NCBI RefSeq assembly: GCF_001677335.1
Contig: NZ_LZYB01000001.1
Coordinates: 248,001-312,000, forward strand
DNA: 64,000 bases
Direction of reading: 5' to 3'
Source: Erythrobacter dokdonensis DSW-74
GTDB lineage: Bacteria > Pseudomonadota > Alphaproteobacteria > Sphingomonadales > Sphingomonadaceae
Numbering within the stretch: position 1 is the first letter of the stretch; every line of letters starts with the position of its first letter. A program made the position numbers and the translations under genes. Shown here one piece after another: positions 16,889 through 26,611 of the stretch. The notes beneath the pieces were generated by a model. The model saw only the letters and a program-made list of their open reading frames with translations. It was not told the origin of the DNA and made no database searches.

Positions 16889-18274
16889 GTGCCCGAGACC
16901 TGGACCCCGGAGAGCTGGAAAGCCTGCGAAGCGCGGCACCTTCCGCATTACGAGGACGCCGCCGAACTGGCTGATGCGGAGCGGACCTTGTCCGCCTATC
17001 CCCCGCTGGTGTTCGCGGGCGAGGCGCGTGCGTTGAAGTCGGATCTTGCCGATGTGGCCAATGGTCACGGCTTCCTGCTGCAAGGCGGCGATTGCGCGGA
17101 AAGTTTTGCCGAGTTCCACCCCAACAACATTCGCGACACCTTTCGCGTGCTGCTGCAGATGGCTGTGGTGATGACTTTCGCCAGCAAGCGTCCGGTGGTG
17201 AAGGTCGGGCGGATGGCCGGGCAGTTCGCCAAGCCGCGCTCCTCGCCGACGGAAACAATCGGCGACGTGACTCTGCCGAGCTATCTGGGCGACAATATCA
17301 ACGGCATCGAGTTCGACGCCGCCGCGCGTCGCAACGATCCGCAGCGCATGGTGCGCGCCTATTCCCAGGCTGCCGCGACCCTGAACCTGCTGCGCGCCTT
17401 TGCGGGCGGGGGCTATGCCAACCTGAGGCAAGTCCATCAGTGGACGCTCGATTTCATGGGCCGCACGCCGTGGACCGAAAAGTTCAGCGAGATGGCCGAC
17501 CGGATCGGCGAGGCGCTCGATTTCATGGAGGCCTGCGGGGTCGATCCCGGCACCGTGCCGCAACTGAAGGGCACCAGCTTCTACACCAGCCACGAGGCGC
17601 TGCTGCTGCCTTACGAACAGGCGCTGACCCGCCGCGATTCGCTGACCGGCGACTGGTACGCGACCAGCGCGCACATGGTCTGGATCGGTGACCGCACCCG
17701 CTTCCCCGGCTCGGCGCATATCGAATTCGCGCGCGGAATCGGCAATCCGCTCGGTATGAAGTGCGGGCCTTCGCTGGAACCCGACGCGCTGCTGCGCCTT
17801 CTCGACGAGTTGAACCCGAAGCGCGAGGCAGGGCGGATCACGCTGATCAGCCGGTATGGCCACGACAAGGTCGAGGATGGCCTGCCCAAGCTGGTGCGCG
17901 CTGTCATGCGCGAGGGCCATCCCGTGGTCTGGAGCTGCGATCCGATGCACGGCAATGTCGTCAAGTCCGACACCGGCTTCAAGACCCGGCCCTTCGACCG
18001 CATCCTGCGCGAGGTAAAGGGCTTCTTCGCGGTCCACCGCGCCGAAGGTTCGCACCCTGGCGGCATCCATATCGAGATGACCGGGCAGGACGTGACCGAA
18101 TGCGTCGGCGGGGCCGTGGCTATCACCGAGGAACGCCTGGGCGACCGCTATCACACCCATTGCGACCCGCGCCTCAATGCCGAACAGTCGCTCGAGCTAG
18201 CTTTCCTGGTGGCCGAGATGCTCAACGAGGCCGCGGGCGGGCGCGAGGCCGAGGTCAGCGCCGACGCGGCCTGA
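16889..18274 (+). CDS. aroG: Class II 3-deoxy-7-phosphoheptulonate (DAHP) synthase
   Basis: This enzyme catalyses the first step of the shikimate pathway, phosphoenolpyruvate plus erythrose-4-phosphate to DAHP. It has 461 residues with a GTG start at 16889. It is the plant-like AroA-II type, shown by [11 protein letters not shown] (about 63-73), [11 protein letters not shown], the block [12 protein letters not shown] (about 346-357) and [17 protein letters not shown] near the C-terminus. The gene symbol is by activity, since class II enzymes are also annotated aroF or aroH. It is followed within 84 bp by egtB on the same strand. Confidence 0.94.
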   Translation: MPETWTPESWKACEARHLPHYEDAAELADAERTLSAYPPLVFAGEARALKSDLADVANGHGFLLQGGDCAESFAEFHPNNIRDTFRVLLQMAVVMTFASKRPVVKVGRMAGQFAKPRSSPTETIGDVTLPSYLGDNINGIEFDAAARRNDPQRMVRAYSQAAATLNLLRAFAGGGYANLRQVHQWTLDFMGRTPWTEKFSEMADRIGEALDFMEACGVDPGTVPQLKGTSFYTSHEALLLPYEQALTRRDSLTGDWYATSAHMVWIGDRTRFPGSAHIEFARGIGNPLGMKCGPSLEPDALLRLLDELNPKREAGRITLISRYGHDKVEDGLPKLVRAVMREGHPVVWSCDPMHGNVVKSDTGFKTRPFDRILREVKGFFAVHRAEGSHPGGIHIEMTGQDVTECVGGAVAITEERLGDRYHTHCDPRLNAEQSLELAFLVAEMLNEAAGGREAEVSADAA

Positions 18275-18357
18275 TCCCGCGCGCGCCATGCCTTTCAATT
18301 GTCACGGGTCTGCGGCATGGTCGCAGCCTTGATGCAAGGCGGCGACAGGAGAAGCCC

Positions 18358-19608
18358 GTGCCCCGAAGCTTGTCTGCCGAGGCGGTAAGCGCCGTTGCCG
18401 GCGCCCCTCTGGCGCAGCAGTTCCATGCCACCCGCTCGCTCACCGAGGCGCTGGTCGGCCCGCTGAGCGATGCGGATGCGACGATCCAGTCGATGGAGGA
18501 CGCCAGCCCCGCCAAATGGCATCTGGCGCATACGACGTGGTTCTGGGAAACCTTCCTGCTGCGCGAACACGCGCCGGGCTACAGGCTCCATCGCGAGGAC
18601 TGGCCGTTCCTGTTCAACTCCTATTACGAGGCCGAAGGTGCGCGCATCGCGCGGGCGGCGCGCGGGATGCTGTCGCGTCCGACACTTGACGCGGTGCTGG
18701 ATTGGCGTGCGGCAGTGGATGAGGCCATGACGCCGCTTCTGGATGATCCGGCGCTCGCGGGTCTTGTTGCGCTGGGTATTGCGCATGAACAGCAGCATAT
18801 CGAATTGCTGCTGACCGACATCAAGCATGCGCTTTTCTCCAATCCGCTCGGCCCGGCGATGTGGGACGGCGCGACGCCTGCCGCGTCCGCCGCTGCCGCG
18901 ATGGGCTGGCACACCCACCCCGGCGGGATCGCGCTGGTCGGCCAAGACGGACCAGGCTTCGCCTTCGACAACGAAGGCCCGCGCCACCGCGTGTTGCTGG
19001 AGCCCTTCGCGCTGGCCGACCGGCTGGTTACCAACGGCGAATGGGACGAATTCATCGCCGATGGCGGCTATCGTCAGGCGCGCCTTTGGCTCGCCGACGG
19101 ATGGGCGTGGGTGCAGGGGAACGGCATCGCCGCGCCGCTCTATTGGCGCGAGGACGGCGCGTATTTCACCCATCAGGGCTGGCAGGCGCGAGATCCGAAC
19201 GCGCCGGTCACCCATATCTCGTATTTCGAGGCCGATGCCTTCGCCACCTGGGCGGGCGCACGATTGCCGACCGAGTTCGAGTGGGAGGTGATCTCGGCCA
19301 GCCATGACCCGGCGGGGGGCAACCAGCTCGACGGGGCGGGGCCCGTCTTGCCGATCGGCAGCTCAGGCATGTTCGGCGATTGCTGGCAATTTACCCGTTC
19401 GGCCTATCTGCCCTATCCCGGCTTCCGTGTGCCCGAAGGGGCAGTGGGCGAATATAACGGCAAGTTCATGAGCGGGCAGGTGGTGCTGCGCGGCGCAAGC
19501 TGCGCTACGGTGCGGGGCCATTCGCGCGCCTCCTACCGCAATTTCTTCTATCCCCACCAGCGCTGGCAGTTCACCGGCCTGAGGCTTGCAAAGGATGGTG
19601 CGGCATGA
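18358..19608 (+). CDS. egtB: Ergothioneine biosynthesis sulfoxide synthase EgtB
   Basis: EgtB is the non-heme iron enzyme that joins (gamma-glutamyl)cysteine to trimethylhistidine through O2-dependent C-S bond formation. It has 416 residues with a GTG at 18358, seven bases after AGGAG. The N-terminal DinB-like domain supplies the iron ligands (His55 in KWHLAHTTWF; His143 and His147 in HEQQHIE). The C-terminal FGE-sulfatase domain contains RLPTEFEWE and ends RNFFYPHQRWQFTGLRLA. The stop overlaps the egtD start (ATGA), so the two pathway enzymes are coupled. The open frame upstream of 18358 is a shadow of the DAHP gene. Confidence 0.95.
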   Translation: MPRSLSAEAVSAVAGAPLAQQFHATRSLTEALVGPLSDADATIQSMEDASPAKWHLAHTTWFWETFLLREHAPGYRLHREDWPFLFNSYYEAEGARIARAARGMLSRPTLDAVLDWRAAVDEAMTPLLDDPALAGLVALGIAHEQQHIELLLTDIKHALFSNPLGPAMWDGATPAASAAAAMGWHTHPGGIALVGQDGPGFAFDNEGPRHRVLLEPFALADRLVTNGEWDEFIADGGYRQARLWLADGWAWVQGNGIAAPLYWREDGAYFTHQGWQARDPNAPVTHISYFEADAFATWAGARLPTEFEWEVISASHDPAGGNQLDGAGPVLPIGSSGMFGDCWQFTRSAYLPYPGFRVPEGAVGEYNGKFMSGQVVLRGASCATVRGHSRASYRNFFYPHQRWQFTGLRLAKDGAA

Positions 19609-20591
19609 CCGGCCCCAAAGGGCTCAAACTGGTCGAGCGCGACGAGCGCGGGGTCAATCCGGCCTTCCGTGCAGACGTGCTGGCGGGTCTTTCCGAACAG
19701 CAGAAGGCGATCCCCGCGCGCTGGTTCTACGACGATGCCGGATCGCAGCTGTTCGAGGACATTACCCAGCTGCCCGAATATTACCCCACCCGCGCCGAGA
19801 CCGAGATCCTGCGCGCCCGCGCATTCGAATTTGCCGAATTGATCGGGCCGGGCCGGGCGGTAGTAGAGTTCGGATCAGGTTCCTCGGTCAAGACGCCGCT
19901 GCTGCTGTCCGCGATTGCGCCTTCGGCTTATGTACCGCTCGATATCGCGGGCGATTTCCTGCGCGCGGCGGCTGCCGAGCTCGCAGCGAAGTTTCCGGGG
20001 CTGCCGGTGCATCCGGTCGAGGCCGATTTCATGCGCCGGGTCGAATTGCCCCCAGAAGTCGAGTGGCTGCCCAAGCTCGGCTTCTTTCCCGGATCGACGA
20101 TCGGCAATATGGTCGCCCGCACCGCGACCGACCTCTTGCGCTCGATGCGCGAGACGCTGGGTGTGGGCGCGCTGCTGCTGATCGGCATGGACCTCATCAA
20201 GGACGAGGAGGTGCTGATTTCCGCCTATGATGATGCCGCAGGCGTCACGGCGCGCTTCAACCGCAATCTGCTCCACCGCATAAACCGCGAACTTGGCGGT
20301 GATATTCCGGTCGATGCCTTTGCCCATCAGGCGCGCTGGAACGATGTCTATGCGCGGATCGAAATGCATCTGGTGGCGCTGCGCGACGTTGCATTTTCCG
20401 TAAGCGGACAGGACTTCTCCATGAATGCGGGCGAGAGCATCCACACCGAAAACAGCCACAAGTTCACCCGCCGCACGTCGAACATGCTGTTGGCTGCAGG
20501 AGGCTGGGAACCCCGCGCGCGCTGGACCGACAGCGAAGAGCGTTTCTCGCTGCTGCTGGCCGAGGCGCGCCCGCCGCGCAGCGCGCCCTGA
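19605..20591 (+). CDS. egtD: L-histidine N-alpha-methyltransferase EgtD
   Basis: EgtD trimethylates histidine to hercynine with SAM, the first step of ergothioneine synthesis. It has 328 residues. The conserved substrate segment RWFYDDAGSQLFEDITQLPEYYPTR-type (39-63) precedes the SAM loop VEFGSGSSVKT (87-97). FFPGSTIGN and the C-terminal HTENSHKFT are also present. It overlaps egtB by 4 bp. No egtA, egtC or egtE is seen next to it, as is common in alphaproteobacteria, which finish the pathway with unlinked enzymes. Confidence 0.95.
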   Translation: MTGPKGLKLVERDERGVNPAFRADVLAGLSEQQKAIPARWFYDDAGSQLFEDITQLPEYYPTRAETEILRARAFEFAELIGPGRAVVEFGSGSSVKTPLLLSAIAPSAYVPLDIAGDFLRAAAAELAAKFPGLPVHPVEADFMRRVELPPEVEWLPKLGFFPGSTIGNMVARTATDLLRSMRETLGVGALLLIGMDLIKDEEVLISAYDDAAGVTARFNRNLLHRINRELGGDIPVDAFAHQARWNDVYARIEMHLVALRDVAFSVSGQDFSMNAGESIHTENSHKFTRRTSNMLLAAGGWEPRARWTDSEERFSLLLAEARPPRSAP

Positions 20592-20638
20592 TAGGCGGGT
20601 TTCGTGAAACCGGCACGGCGTCCATGCGTTGGCGCCGG

Positions 20639-21613
20639 ATGGACGAAGATTACAGCGACTATCTGGTGATCGGGGCGGGCATGGCTGGCCTTGCCTGCGC
20701 CACCGAACTGGCCCGCAGCGGGGCCAGCGTAACGGTGCTCGACAAGGGGCGCGGCCCCGGCGGGCGAATGGCCACACGGCGGGTCGAGATTGCGGGCGAG
20801 ACGGTGAGCTTCGATCACGGCGCGCAATATTTCACCGCGCGCGACGCCGCCTTTCGCGATGCAGTCGCCGCATGGGAGCAGGCGGGCGTGGTCGCGCGCT
20901 GGCCTGCCGCTGGCGAGCAGGCATGGGTCGGCGTGCCGGGAATGAACGCACCGATCCGCGCCATGGCAAGCGCGCTGGACGTGCGCTGGGGCGTGCGGGC
21001 CGAGCGCCTTTTGCGCGATGGCACGCGGTGGCGGGTCGTGGCAGGCGAACTGAGCTTCACCGCTGCGCGCGTGCTGGTCGCCGTGCCTGCCGAACAGGCG
21101 GCGGCGCTGCTCGCCGAGGCCGCGCCCGAACTTGCCGCGCTGGCGGCGGGCGTCGGTTCCGCGCCATGCTGGGCAGTGATGGCTGCCTTTTCCGAGCGCC
21201 TTTCGCAGGCCGCCGATACGTTCCGCAGCGACGCCGCACCCGTCAGCTGGGCGGCGCGCAATTCGGCCAAGCCGGGGCGAAGCGGGGCGGAAGGCTGGGT
21301 GATCCACGCCAGTCCGGCGCGCAGCCGCGAACTGCTTGATGTGCCGAGAGAGGAAGTGGCGCACATCCTGTTGGCCGATTTCTTCGCCGCTTGCCGCATC
21401 GCACCAGTCACGCCGGTTCATCTCGATGCGCATCGCTGGCTTTACGCTCTGCCGCAGCCTCTCGCAGGCGAGGATGCACGGTTCGATCCCGCGCTCGGCC
21501 TCGGCATTGCGGGCGACTGGCTGCACAGCCCCCGCGTCGAAGGGGCGTTCGTGTCAGGCCGCGCGCTGGCGGCGCTGGTGCTTGCTCAGGCGGCAGCGGG
21601 CGCGGGGCAATAG
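20639..21613 (+). CDS. NAD(P)/FAD-dependent oxidoreductase, renalase-like
   Basis: This is a flavoprotein of about 324 residues. The N-terminal FAD-binding motif VIGAGMAGLACATELARSG is followed by LDKGRGPGGRMATRR and FDHGAQYFT, the signature of renalase-type amine oxidase-like proteins. Its substrate is not known; bacterial renalases oxidise isomeric dihydro-NAD(P)H species. The start is uncertain: the ATG at 20639 gives a typical short N-terminus, and the ATG at 20624 is in frame. It lies 30-50 bp after egtD and may belong to the same transcript. Its 3' end overlaps the convergent halogenase gene by 28 bp. Confidence 0.85.
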   Translation: MDEDYSDYLVIGAGMAGLACATELARSGASVTVLDKGRGPGGRMATRRVEIAGETVSFDHGAQYFTARDAAFRDAVAAWEQAGVVARWPAAGEQAWVGVPGMNAPIRAMASALDVRWGVRAERLLRDGTRWRVVAGELSFTAARVLVAVPAEQAAALLAEAAPELAALAAGVGSAPCWAVMAAFSERLSQAADTFRSDAAPVSWAARNSAKPGRSGAEGWVIHASPARSRELLDVPREEVAHILLADFFAACRIAPVTPVHLDAHRWLYALPQPLAGEDARFDPALGLGIAGDWLHSPRVEGAFVSGRALAALVLAQAAAGAGQ

Positions 21614-23097
21614 CGCGCCAGATAGTCACCATGCCCCGGCATGTGCTGGACGAGATAGCGGATTGACTGTTCCATCTCGTTCACTTCCTCGGCCGTCTTG
21701 GCCGGGTCGAGCGCGTCGGCCATGGCGTTGTGGCTGCCCATGGCGATCCCCTGACCCATCATCACCGCTGCCCAGCTGGTTTCGGTGAACAGCTCGTCCT
21801 CCTCACGGAAGATCTGGCCGTTGGCCTTGAACAGCTCGACCTTCTCGGTCAGCGTGTCGGGCACGGGCATGGTGCGCAGATAGTTCCAGAAATCCGAATC
21901 GGTGCGGCTGGTGGCGTTGTAGTGCAGGATCAGGAAGTCGCGGATGCGGGCATATTCGCGCCCTGTCAGCCGGTTGAAGGCATCCTCCTGCGCCTGTGTG
22001 ATCCCGTCGAGCGACAGCAGCGAGAGCAGCTTGTCGATCCCGGTGTTGATGAGGTGGATGGAGGTCGATTCCAGCGGCTCCATGAAGCCTGCCGCAAGGC
22101 CCAGCGCGACGACGTTCTTGTTCCAGAACTTCTTGCGGCGTCCGGTCGTGAAACGCAGCCAGTTGGGCTCGGCCTGCGGCTTGCCCGCGATATTGCCGAG
22201 CAGGATGTCGAGCGCTTCCTGGTCTTCCATGTGGGCCGAGCAATAGACATGGCCGTTGCCGTTCCTGTGCTGGAGCGGCACCTGCCATTGCCATCCGGCG
22301 CGGTGCGCGGTGGCGCGGGTGAAGGGCGGGGGCGGGCTGCCGTCGTCCCGCTTGCAGGGCAGCGCTACCGCGCGGTCGCAGGGAAGATAGTGCGTCCAGT
22401 CCTCGTAGCCTGTCTTGAGTGACTGTTCGATCAGCAGCCCCCGGAAGCCCGAGCAATCAATGAACAGATCGCCTGCAAACTGTCGGCCATCATCCAGCGT
22501 GACGCCGGTGACGAAGCCGCTTTCCCCGTCGATTGCAGCATCGGCAATCCGCCCCTCCTGTCGCACCACGCCGCGGCTCTCAGCCAGCTGGCGCAGGAAC
22601 GCGGCATAGCGTCCGGCGTCGAGGTGATAGGCGTAATTGACCGGTGGCAGATCGTCGCGCTTGTAATCCTCGGTGCGGGCGAACTTGCCGAAATAGGCGG
22701 CCATGGTTTCAAGGTTGAAAACCTGGATCGGGCGCTTGTCCCCGCCCTGCGCCATGCGGTGCCAGACGTGGTGAAAGCTGATCCCGCCCATGGTGTAGCC
22801 ATAGGCGCCGAAGGGGTGGATGTAGCTGTCGCCGATCCTGCCCCAGTTTTCGAACTGGATGCCGAGCTTGAAGGTGCCGCCCACCGCGCTGAGCATTTCG
22901 CGTTCGTCCACACCGATCAGCTGGTTGAAGCCGACAAAGGGTGGAATCGTTGCCTCGCCAACCCCGACCGTGCCGATCGCTTCGGATTCGATCAGGGTGA
23001 TTTCCACAGGTCGCCCGGCCTTGAGCCGCGACAGGGCAGCCGCCGCCATCCATCCGGCTGTACCTCCGCCGACGATGATTATTCTTTGAATTGCCAT
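21586..23097 (-). CDS. Flavin-dependent tryptophan halogenase family protein
   Basis: This is a 503-residue FADH2-dependent halogenase homologue, start ATG 23097. It keeps the landmarks of PrnA/RebH: the GGGTAGW FAD motif (10-16), the catalytic Lys77 in TFKLGI, the GWxWxIP-type motif GWQWQVP (268-274) and Glu343 in EPLEST. In the known mechanism hypohalous acid is relayed through the lysine to an electron-rich substrate. The free-substrate tryptophan enzymes sit in biosynthetic clusters. This one instead belongs to the group found beside TonB receptors in carbohydrate loci, whose natural substrate is unknown. It is divergent from the TonB receptor gene and shares its operator-bearing promoter. 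No flavin reductase gene is adjacent. Confidence 0.93.
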   Translation of the reverse strand: MAIQRIIIVGGGTAGWMAAAALSRLKAGRPVEITLIESEAIGTVGVGEATIPPFVGFNQLIGVDEREMLSAVGGTFKLGIQFENWGRIGDSYIHPFGAYGYTMGGISFHHVWHRMAQGGDKRPIQVFNLETMAAYFGKFARTEDYKRDDLPPVNYAYHLDAGRYAAFLRQLAESRGVVRQEGRIADAAIDGESGFVTGVTLDDGRQFAGDLFIDCSGFRGLLIEQSLKTGYEDWTHYLPCDRAVALPCKRDDGSPPPPFTRATAHRAGWQWQVPLQHRNGNGHVYCSAHMEDQEALDILLGNIAGKPQAEPNWLRFTTGRRKKFWNKNVVALGLAAGFMEPLESTSIHLINTGIDKLLSLLSLDGITQAQEDAFNRLTGREYARIRDFLILHYNATSRTDSDFWNYLRTMPVPDTLTEKVELFKANGQIFREEDELFTETSWAAVMMGQGIAMGSHNAMADALDPAKTAEEVNEMEQSIRYLVQHMPGHGDYLARYCPAPAAA

Positions 23098-23199
23098 AGG
23101 TTCCTCGATCCCCAACGGGCGATAACGCCCTTGCTGTCCGGGATTCTGCCGCCCCGCCAAGTGTTGCCAGAATGCAATATGATGCGCAGATTACAAGTC

Positions 23200-23215
23200 T
23201 TGAGAACGCTAACAA
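23200..23215. promoter_or_regulatory. LacI-type operator between halogenase and TonB receptor genes
   Basis: TTGAGAACGCTAACAA is a near-palindrome around a central CG. Its half-sites match the second site at 29901-29916. It lies 78 bp before the TonB receptor ATG and about 103 bp before the halogenase ATG, in a 195-bp divergent intergenic region. On the plus strand it could overlap the -35 element TTGAGA. LacI-family regulators bind palindromes of this class, and one is encoded at 27606. Confidence 0.6.
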
Positions 23216-23292
23216 TATGCGCTACGCATGATGTGCAAGGCTCGAGTGGCGGACTGGAATCCGGCGCGGGGCGAGGGGAGAGTGAAAACACC

Positions 23293-26200
23293 ATGAATTA
23301 CGCAAGCGTTGCGCCGCGTGGGCGGCTGTTTGTTCTCGGCACGGCTTCGGCTCTGGCGATTTCTGCGGTCATCGCAAGCCCGGCGCTTGCCCAGGATGCC
23401 GAGCAGGACGATCAGGCTGTTGAAGAAGAGCAGGTCGCCGACACCGAACAGCCCGAGATCGTCGTTTCCGGCTTCCGCGCCGCGCTGTCATCGGCCCAGA
23501 ACCTCAAGCGCAACGCCGACACTTTCGTTGACGTGATCACCGCCGAAGATATCGGCGCGCTGCCCGACCGTTCGGTGGCCGAAGCGCTCCAGCGCGTCCC
23601 CGGCGTCAATATCGGCCGCTTCGAAAAGCCCTCCGACCCCGACCGTTTCTCGGTTGAAGGCACCGGCGTGATCGTGCGCGGTCTGCCTTTCGTGCGTTCG
23701 GAACTCAATGGCCGTGACATCTTCTCGGCCACGGGTGGAACCGTTCTCAGCTTCAACGATGTCTCGCCCGAGCTGCTTGGACGGGTCGAGGTGTTCAAGA
23801 ACCTCACCGCCGACATGATCGAAGGCGGGATCGCGGGCACGGTCAACCTCGTCACCCGCAAGCCGCTCGATCGCCCCGGCACGCACATCGCAGGCACGAT
23901 CGAGGCCAATTACGGGGATTTCGCGGAGGAGGTCTCGCCCGGCTTCTCGGTCACCGGATCGACGACCGTCGAAACGGAAGCCGGCACGCTCGGTTTCCAG
24001 CTCGGCTTTGCCAAGTCGGAACTGATCAGCCGCACCGATGCATCCCAGATTACCGATCCGTGCTATCGTGCTCCCTCGCTTGATGGACCTTGCTTCCGCG
24101 TCCGTCCGGTCGGCAGCGACGGGTTCAGCGGCGATGCCGGATTCGATGCCAGCAACTTCCCGCCGGCCGGTGCTCTGGTCGTTCCCAAGGGTGCAGGCGT
24201 ACGCACCACCGATCTCGAGCGTGACCGCGAGGCGATCTCGGCGGTGATGCAATATGAAAGCCCCGACCGCAATTTCCTCATGACCTTCGAATGGCTGCGG
24301 GCGGAAACGAGCTTTTTCACCAAGGAGTTCTCGGCGCTGGCGCTGGTCAATGATGACCTGCTTTTCCCGGTTCCGGCCGCAGGCAGCACCTGGGAATTCG
24401 ACCAGAACGGCATTTTCCAGCGCGGCGTGTTGAGCCAGCGCATCGGCGATGCCTATGCCAACCCCTTCGGCCGCGGCGGTATCCCCTTCGAGACCCTGCG
24501 GTTCGAGCGCGATACCCTTGCGACCACGCAGGACTTCTCGTTCGACGTCGACTGGAACATCTCCGATCGTTTCCGGGTCAATTTCGAGGCGCAGCGGATC
24601 GAATCCGACCTGCGGCAGGACAGCATCATCGGGGTGATGAACTCCTGGGCGAACATCGCGATCGACAATTCCGGGCGGACTCCGCAGGTGCAGTTCCTCG
24701 CCCCTCCGGGCGCGCCGGCGGATTACTTCACCTCGGGCGAAAACACCTATTACTGGTTCCTGCTCGACAGCGTCGCCCGTAACGAAGGCCAGCTCGACAG
24801 CCTGCGGCTCGACGCGGAATACGACATCAGCGACGACGGCTTCTTCCGAAAGGCTCGTTTCGGCGCGCGCTGGTCGGAGCGTGACCGGGTAACGCGCGAC
24901 ACCAACTTCACCACCTGGGGCAACCTTTCGGCGCCCTGGGCCGGGCGTGCAGGCTGCGCGCCGTGGAATGCGGGGCCGGGCTGTGCTGCCACCGGCGGGT
25001 TCCAGCCGGGCCGTTTCTTCACCGGTCTGCCCGGGCAGGAATTCGCGATTGGCGGCGGTGCCTTCGTCGATGATTTCCCGGGCTTCTCGACCCCGTTCTC
25101 GCCCTTTGGTGACGGATTCCAGCGCGGCAATGCGCCCGCTCCGCTGCCGGGCGGCGCCTTCTTCTTTGGTGGTGACGACTTCCTCGGGGAGTATCTGTCG
25201 GGTGAATCGGCAGCTCAGGCTGCCGCGATCAACACATTCTCGCAGACGCCCAACCCGTTCTTTGGCGTGAACGGCCGCACCTTCACCGATCCGGTCACCC
25301 AGACCGTGATACCGTGCTCGCCGTTCTGCCCGAACGAGATCGACGACGTGCGCGAAGAGACGAAGGCGCTTTATGCCCGTGTCGATTACGGCACCGATTT
25401 CAGCAATGGCTGGGCGCTGTCGGGCAATGTCGGCCTGCGCTTCGTGCGGACCACGGTGGCGGCTGGCGGCCTGCTTGGCCTGCCCAACGCCCAGCAATTC
25501 GACAGCCCGCTGGCGGGCGGCAATGGCGACGGGATTGCGCAGCTTTCCGAAGTCAACGCGGCCTGTGCCACGGCCCAGAACCTGCCGCCTGACCAGCGCC
25601 CGGCCTATTGCAGCCTTTCGCCCGCTCGCCTTGCCGAATTTGCTGCGGCCCACACCACCGAGATCCTTGTCGATAACCGCGACGAGAGCTTCAACAACTG
25701 GTTGCCGAGCTTCAATGCATTGCTCGATACGGGCAACGGACTGCTGTTCAGAATGGCCGTGTCCAAGGGCATCAGCCGGCCCGATCTGGGGGCGTTCCGT
25801 TCGGGCGGTGCAATCGGCGACAACACCGGCAACCTGCGTGCGCAAGGCACGCTGGACACCGGTCCTCTGTTCGCACTGCGGACCGGCAACCGTGACCTTC
25901 GCCCGATCGAGACCTGGAACTATGACCTGTCGGTCGAATGGTATTTCGACCGGGTCGGCTCGCTCACGGTCAACGGGTTCATCAAGGACCTTGGCGGCAT
26001 CGTCGACAATGTCGTGGAAGTCATCAATGTCAGCAGCCCGCTGGTTCCGTCGCTCGACGTTGAAATCAACCGTCCGGTCAACCAGCAGAACGGAACGCTG
26101 AAGGGCGTCGAGGTTGCCTATCAGCAGACCTATGACTTCCTGCCGGGTATCCTCAGCGGCCTCGGCACGCAGCTGACCTACACCTATGTCGACGGTTCGG

Positions 26201-26595
26201 ACTTCACCAATACGGACCGCGCAGGCACCTTGGGGCCGTTCGCCGCAGGTCAGCCGTTGGCAGGGATTTCGAAGAACACCATCAACGCGACCGTGTTCTA
26301 CGAAAAGGACTGGCTGTCGATGCGTGCCGCCTACAACTGGCGTTCGGCCTTCCTGATCACCCCGCGTGACGACATCTTCCCGTTCTCGCCAATCTGGGGC
26401 GAATCCACCGGCCAGCTTGACGCGTCGATCTTCTTCTCGGTGATCGACGGGGTGAAGCTGGGCGTGCAGGGGGTCAACCTGCTCGACGAGGTGACGCGCA
26501 CCAGCCAGGTGGTCGATTTCGACGGGACACGGGTGCTGCGCTCCGCATTCCGCAACGATCGCCGCTTTACCTTCCTCGCGCGTTTCGACTTCTGA
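23293..26595 (+). CDS. TonB-dependent receptor (Xanth-Caul type), probable beta-glucan importer
   Basis: This is an 1100-residue outer-membrane receptor from the ATG at 23293, preceded by a GGGGAG site. The frame is open back to 22624, but that is halogenase shadow. The signal peptide ends near ALAQ (33/34). The TonB box EIVVSG (55-60) leads into a plug with ITAEDIGALPDRSVAEALQRVPGV, diagnostic of the large oligosaccharide-transport subfamily. The barrel ends in aromatic RFTFLARFDF. GH16 lies 16 bp downstream and GH3 follows later, so a laminarin-type beta-1,3-glucan or its oligomers is the likely substrate (inferred). A shared operator upstream predicts LacI control. Confidence 0.93.
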   Translation: MNYASVAPRGRLFVLGTASALAISAVIASPALAQDAEQDDQAVEEEQVADTEQPEIVVSGFRAALSSAQNLKRNADTFVDVITAEDIGALPDRSVAEALQRVPGVNIGRFEKPSDPDRFSVEGTGVIVRGLPFVRSELNGRDIFSATGGTVLSFNDVSPELLGRVEVFKNLTADMIEGGIAGTVNLVTRKPLDRPGTHIAGTIEANYGDFAEEVSPGFSVTGSTTVETEAGTLGFQLGFAKSELISRTDASQITDPCYRAPSLDGPCFRVRPVGSDGFSGDAGFDASNFPPAGALVVPKGAGVRTTDLERDREAISAVMQYESPDRNFLMTFEWLRAETSFFTKEFSALALVNDDLLFPVPAAGSTWEFDQNGIFQRGVLSQRIGDAYANPFGRGGIPFETLRFERDTLATTQDFSFDVDWNISDRFRVNFEAQRIESDLRQDSIIGVMNSWANIAIDNSGRTPQVQFLAPPGAPADYFTSGENTYYWFLLDSVARNEGQLDSLRLDAEYDISDDGFFRKARFGARWSERDRVTRDTNFTTWGNLSAPWAGRAGCAPWNAGPGCAATGGFQPGRFFTGLPGQEFAIGGGAFVDDFPGFSTPFSPFGDGFQRGNAPAPLPGGAFFFGGDDFLGEYLSGESAAQAAAINTFSQTPNPFFGVNGRTFTDPVTQTVIPCSPFCPNEIDDVREETKALYARVDYGTDFSNGWALSGNVGLRFVRTTVAAGGLLGLPNAQQFDSPLAGGNGDGIAQLSEVNAACATAQNLPPDQRPAYCSLSPARLAEFAAAHTTEILVDNRDESFNNWLPSFNALLDTGNGLLFRMAVSKGISRPDLGAFRSGGAIGDNTGNLRAQGTLDTGPLFALRTGNRDLRPIETWNYDLSVEWYFDRVGSLTVNGFIKDLGGIVDNVVEVINVSSPLVPSLDVEINRPVNQQNGTLKGVEVAYQQTYDFLPGILSGLGTQLTYTYVDGSDFTNTDRAGTLGPFAAGQPLAGISKNTINATVFYEKDWLSMRAAYNWRSAFLITPRDDIFPFSPIWGESTGQLDASIFFSVIDGVKLGVQGVNLLDEVTRTSQVVDFDGTRVLRSAFRNDRRFTFLARFDF

Positions 26596-26611
26596 CGACA
26601 GCGAGGACATC

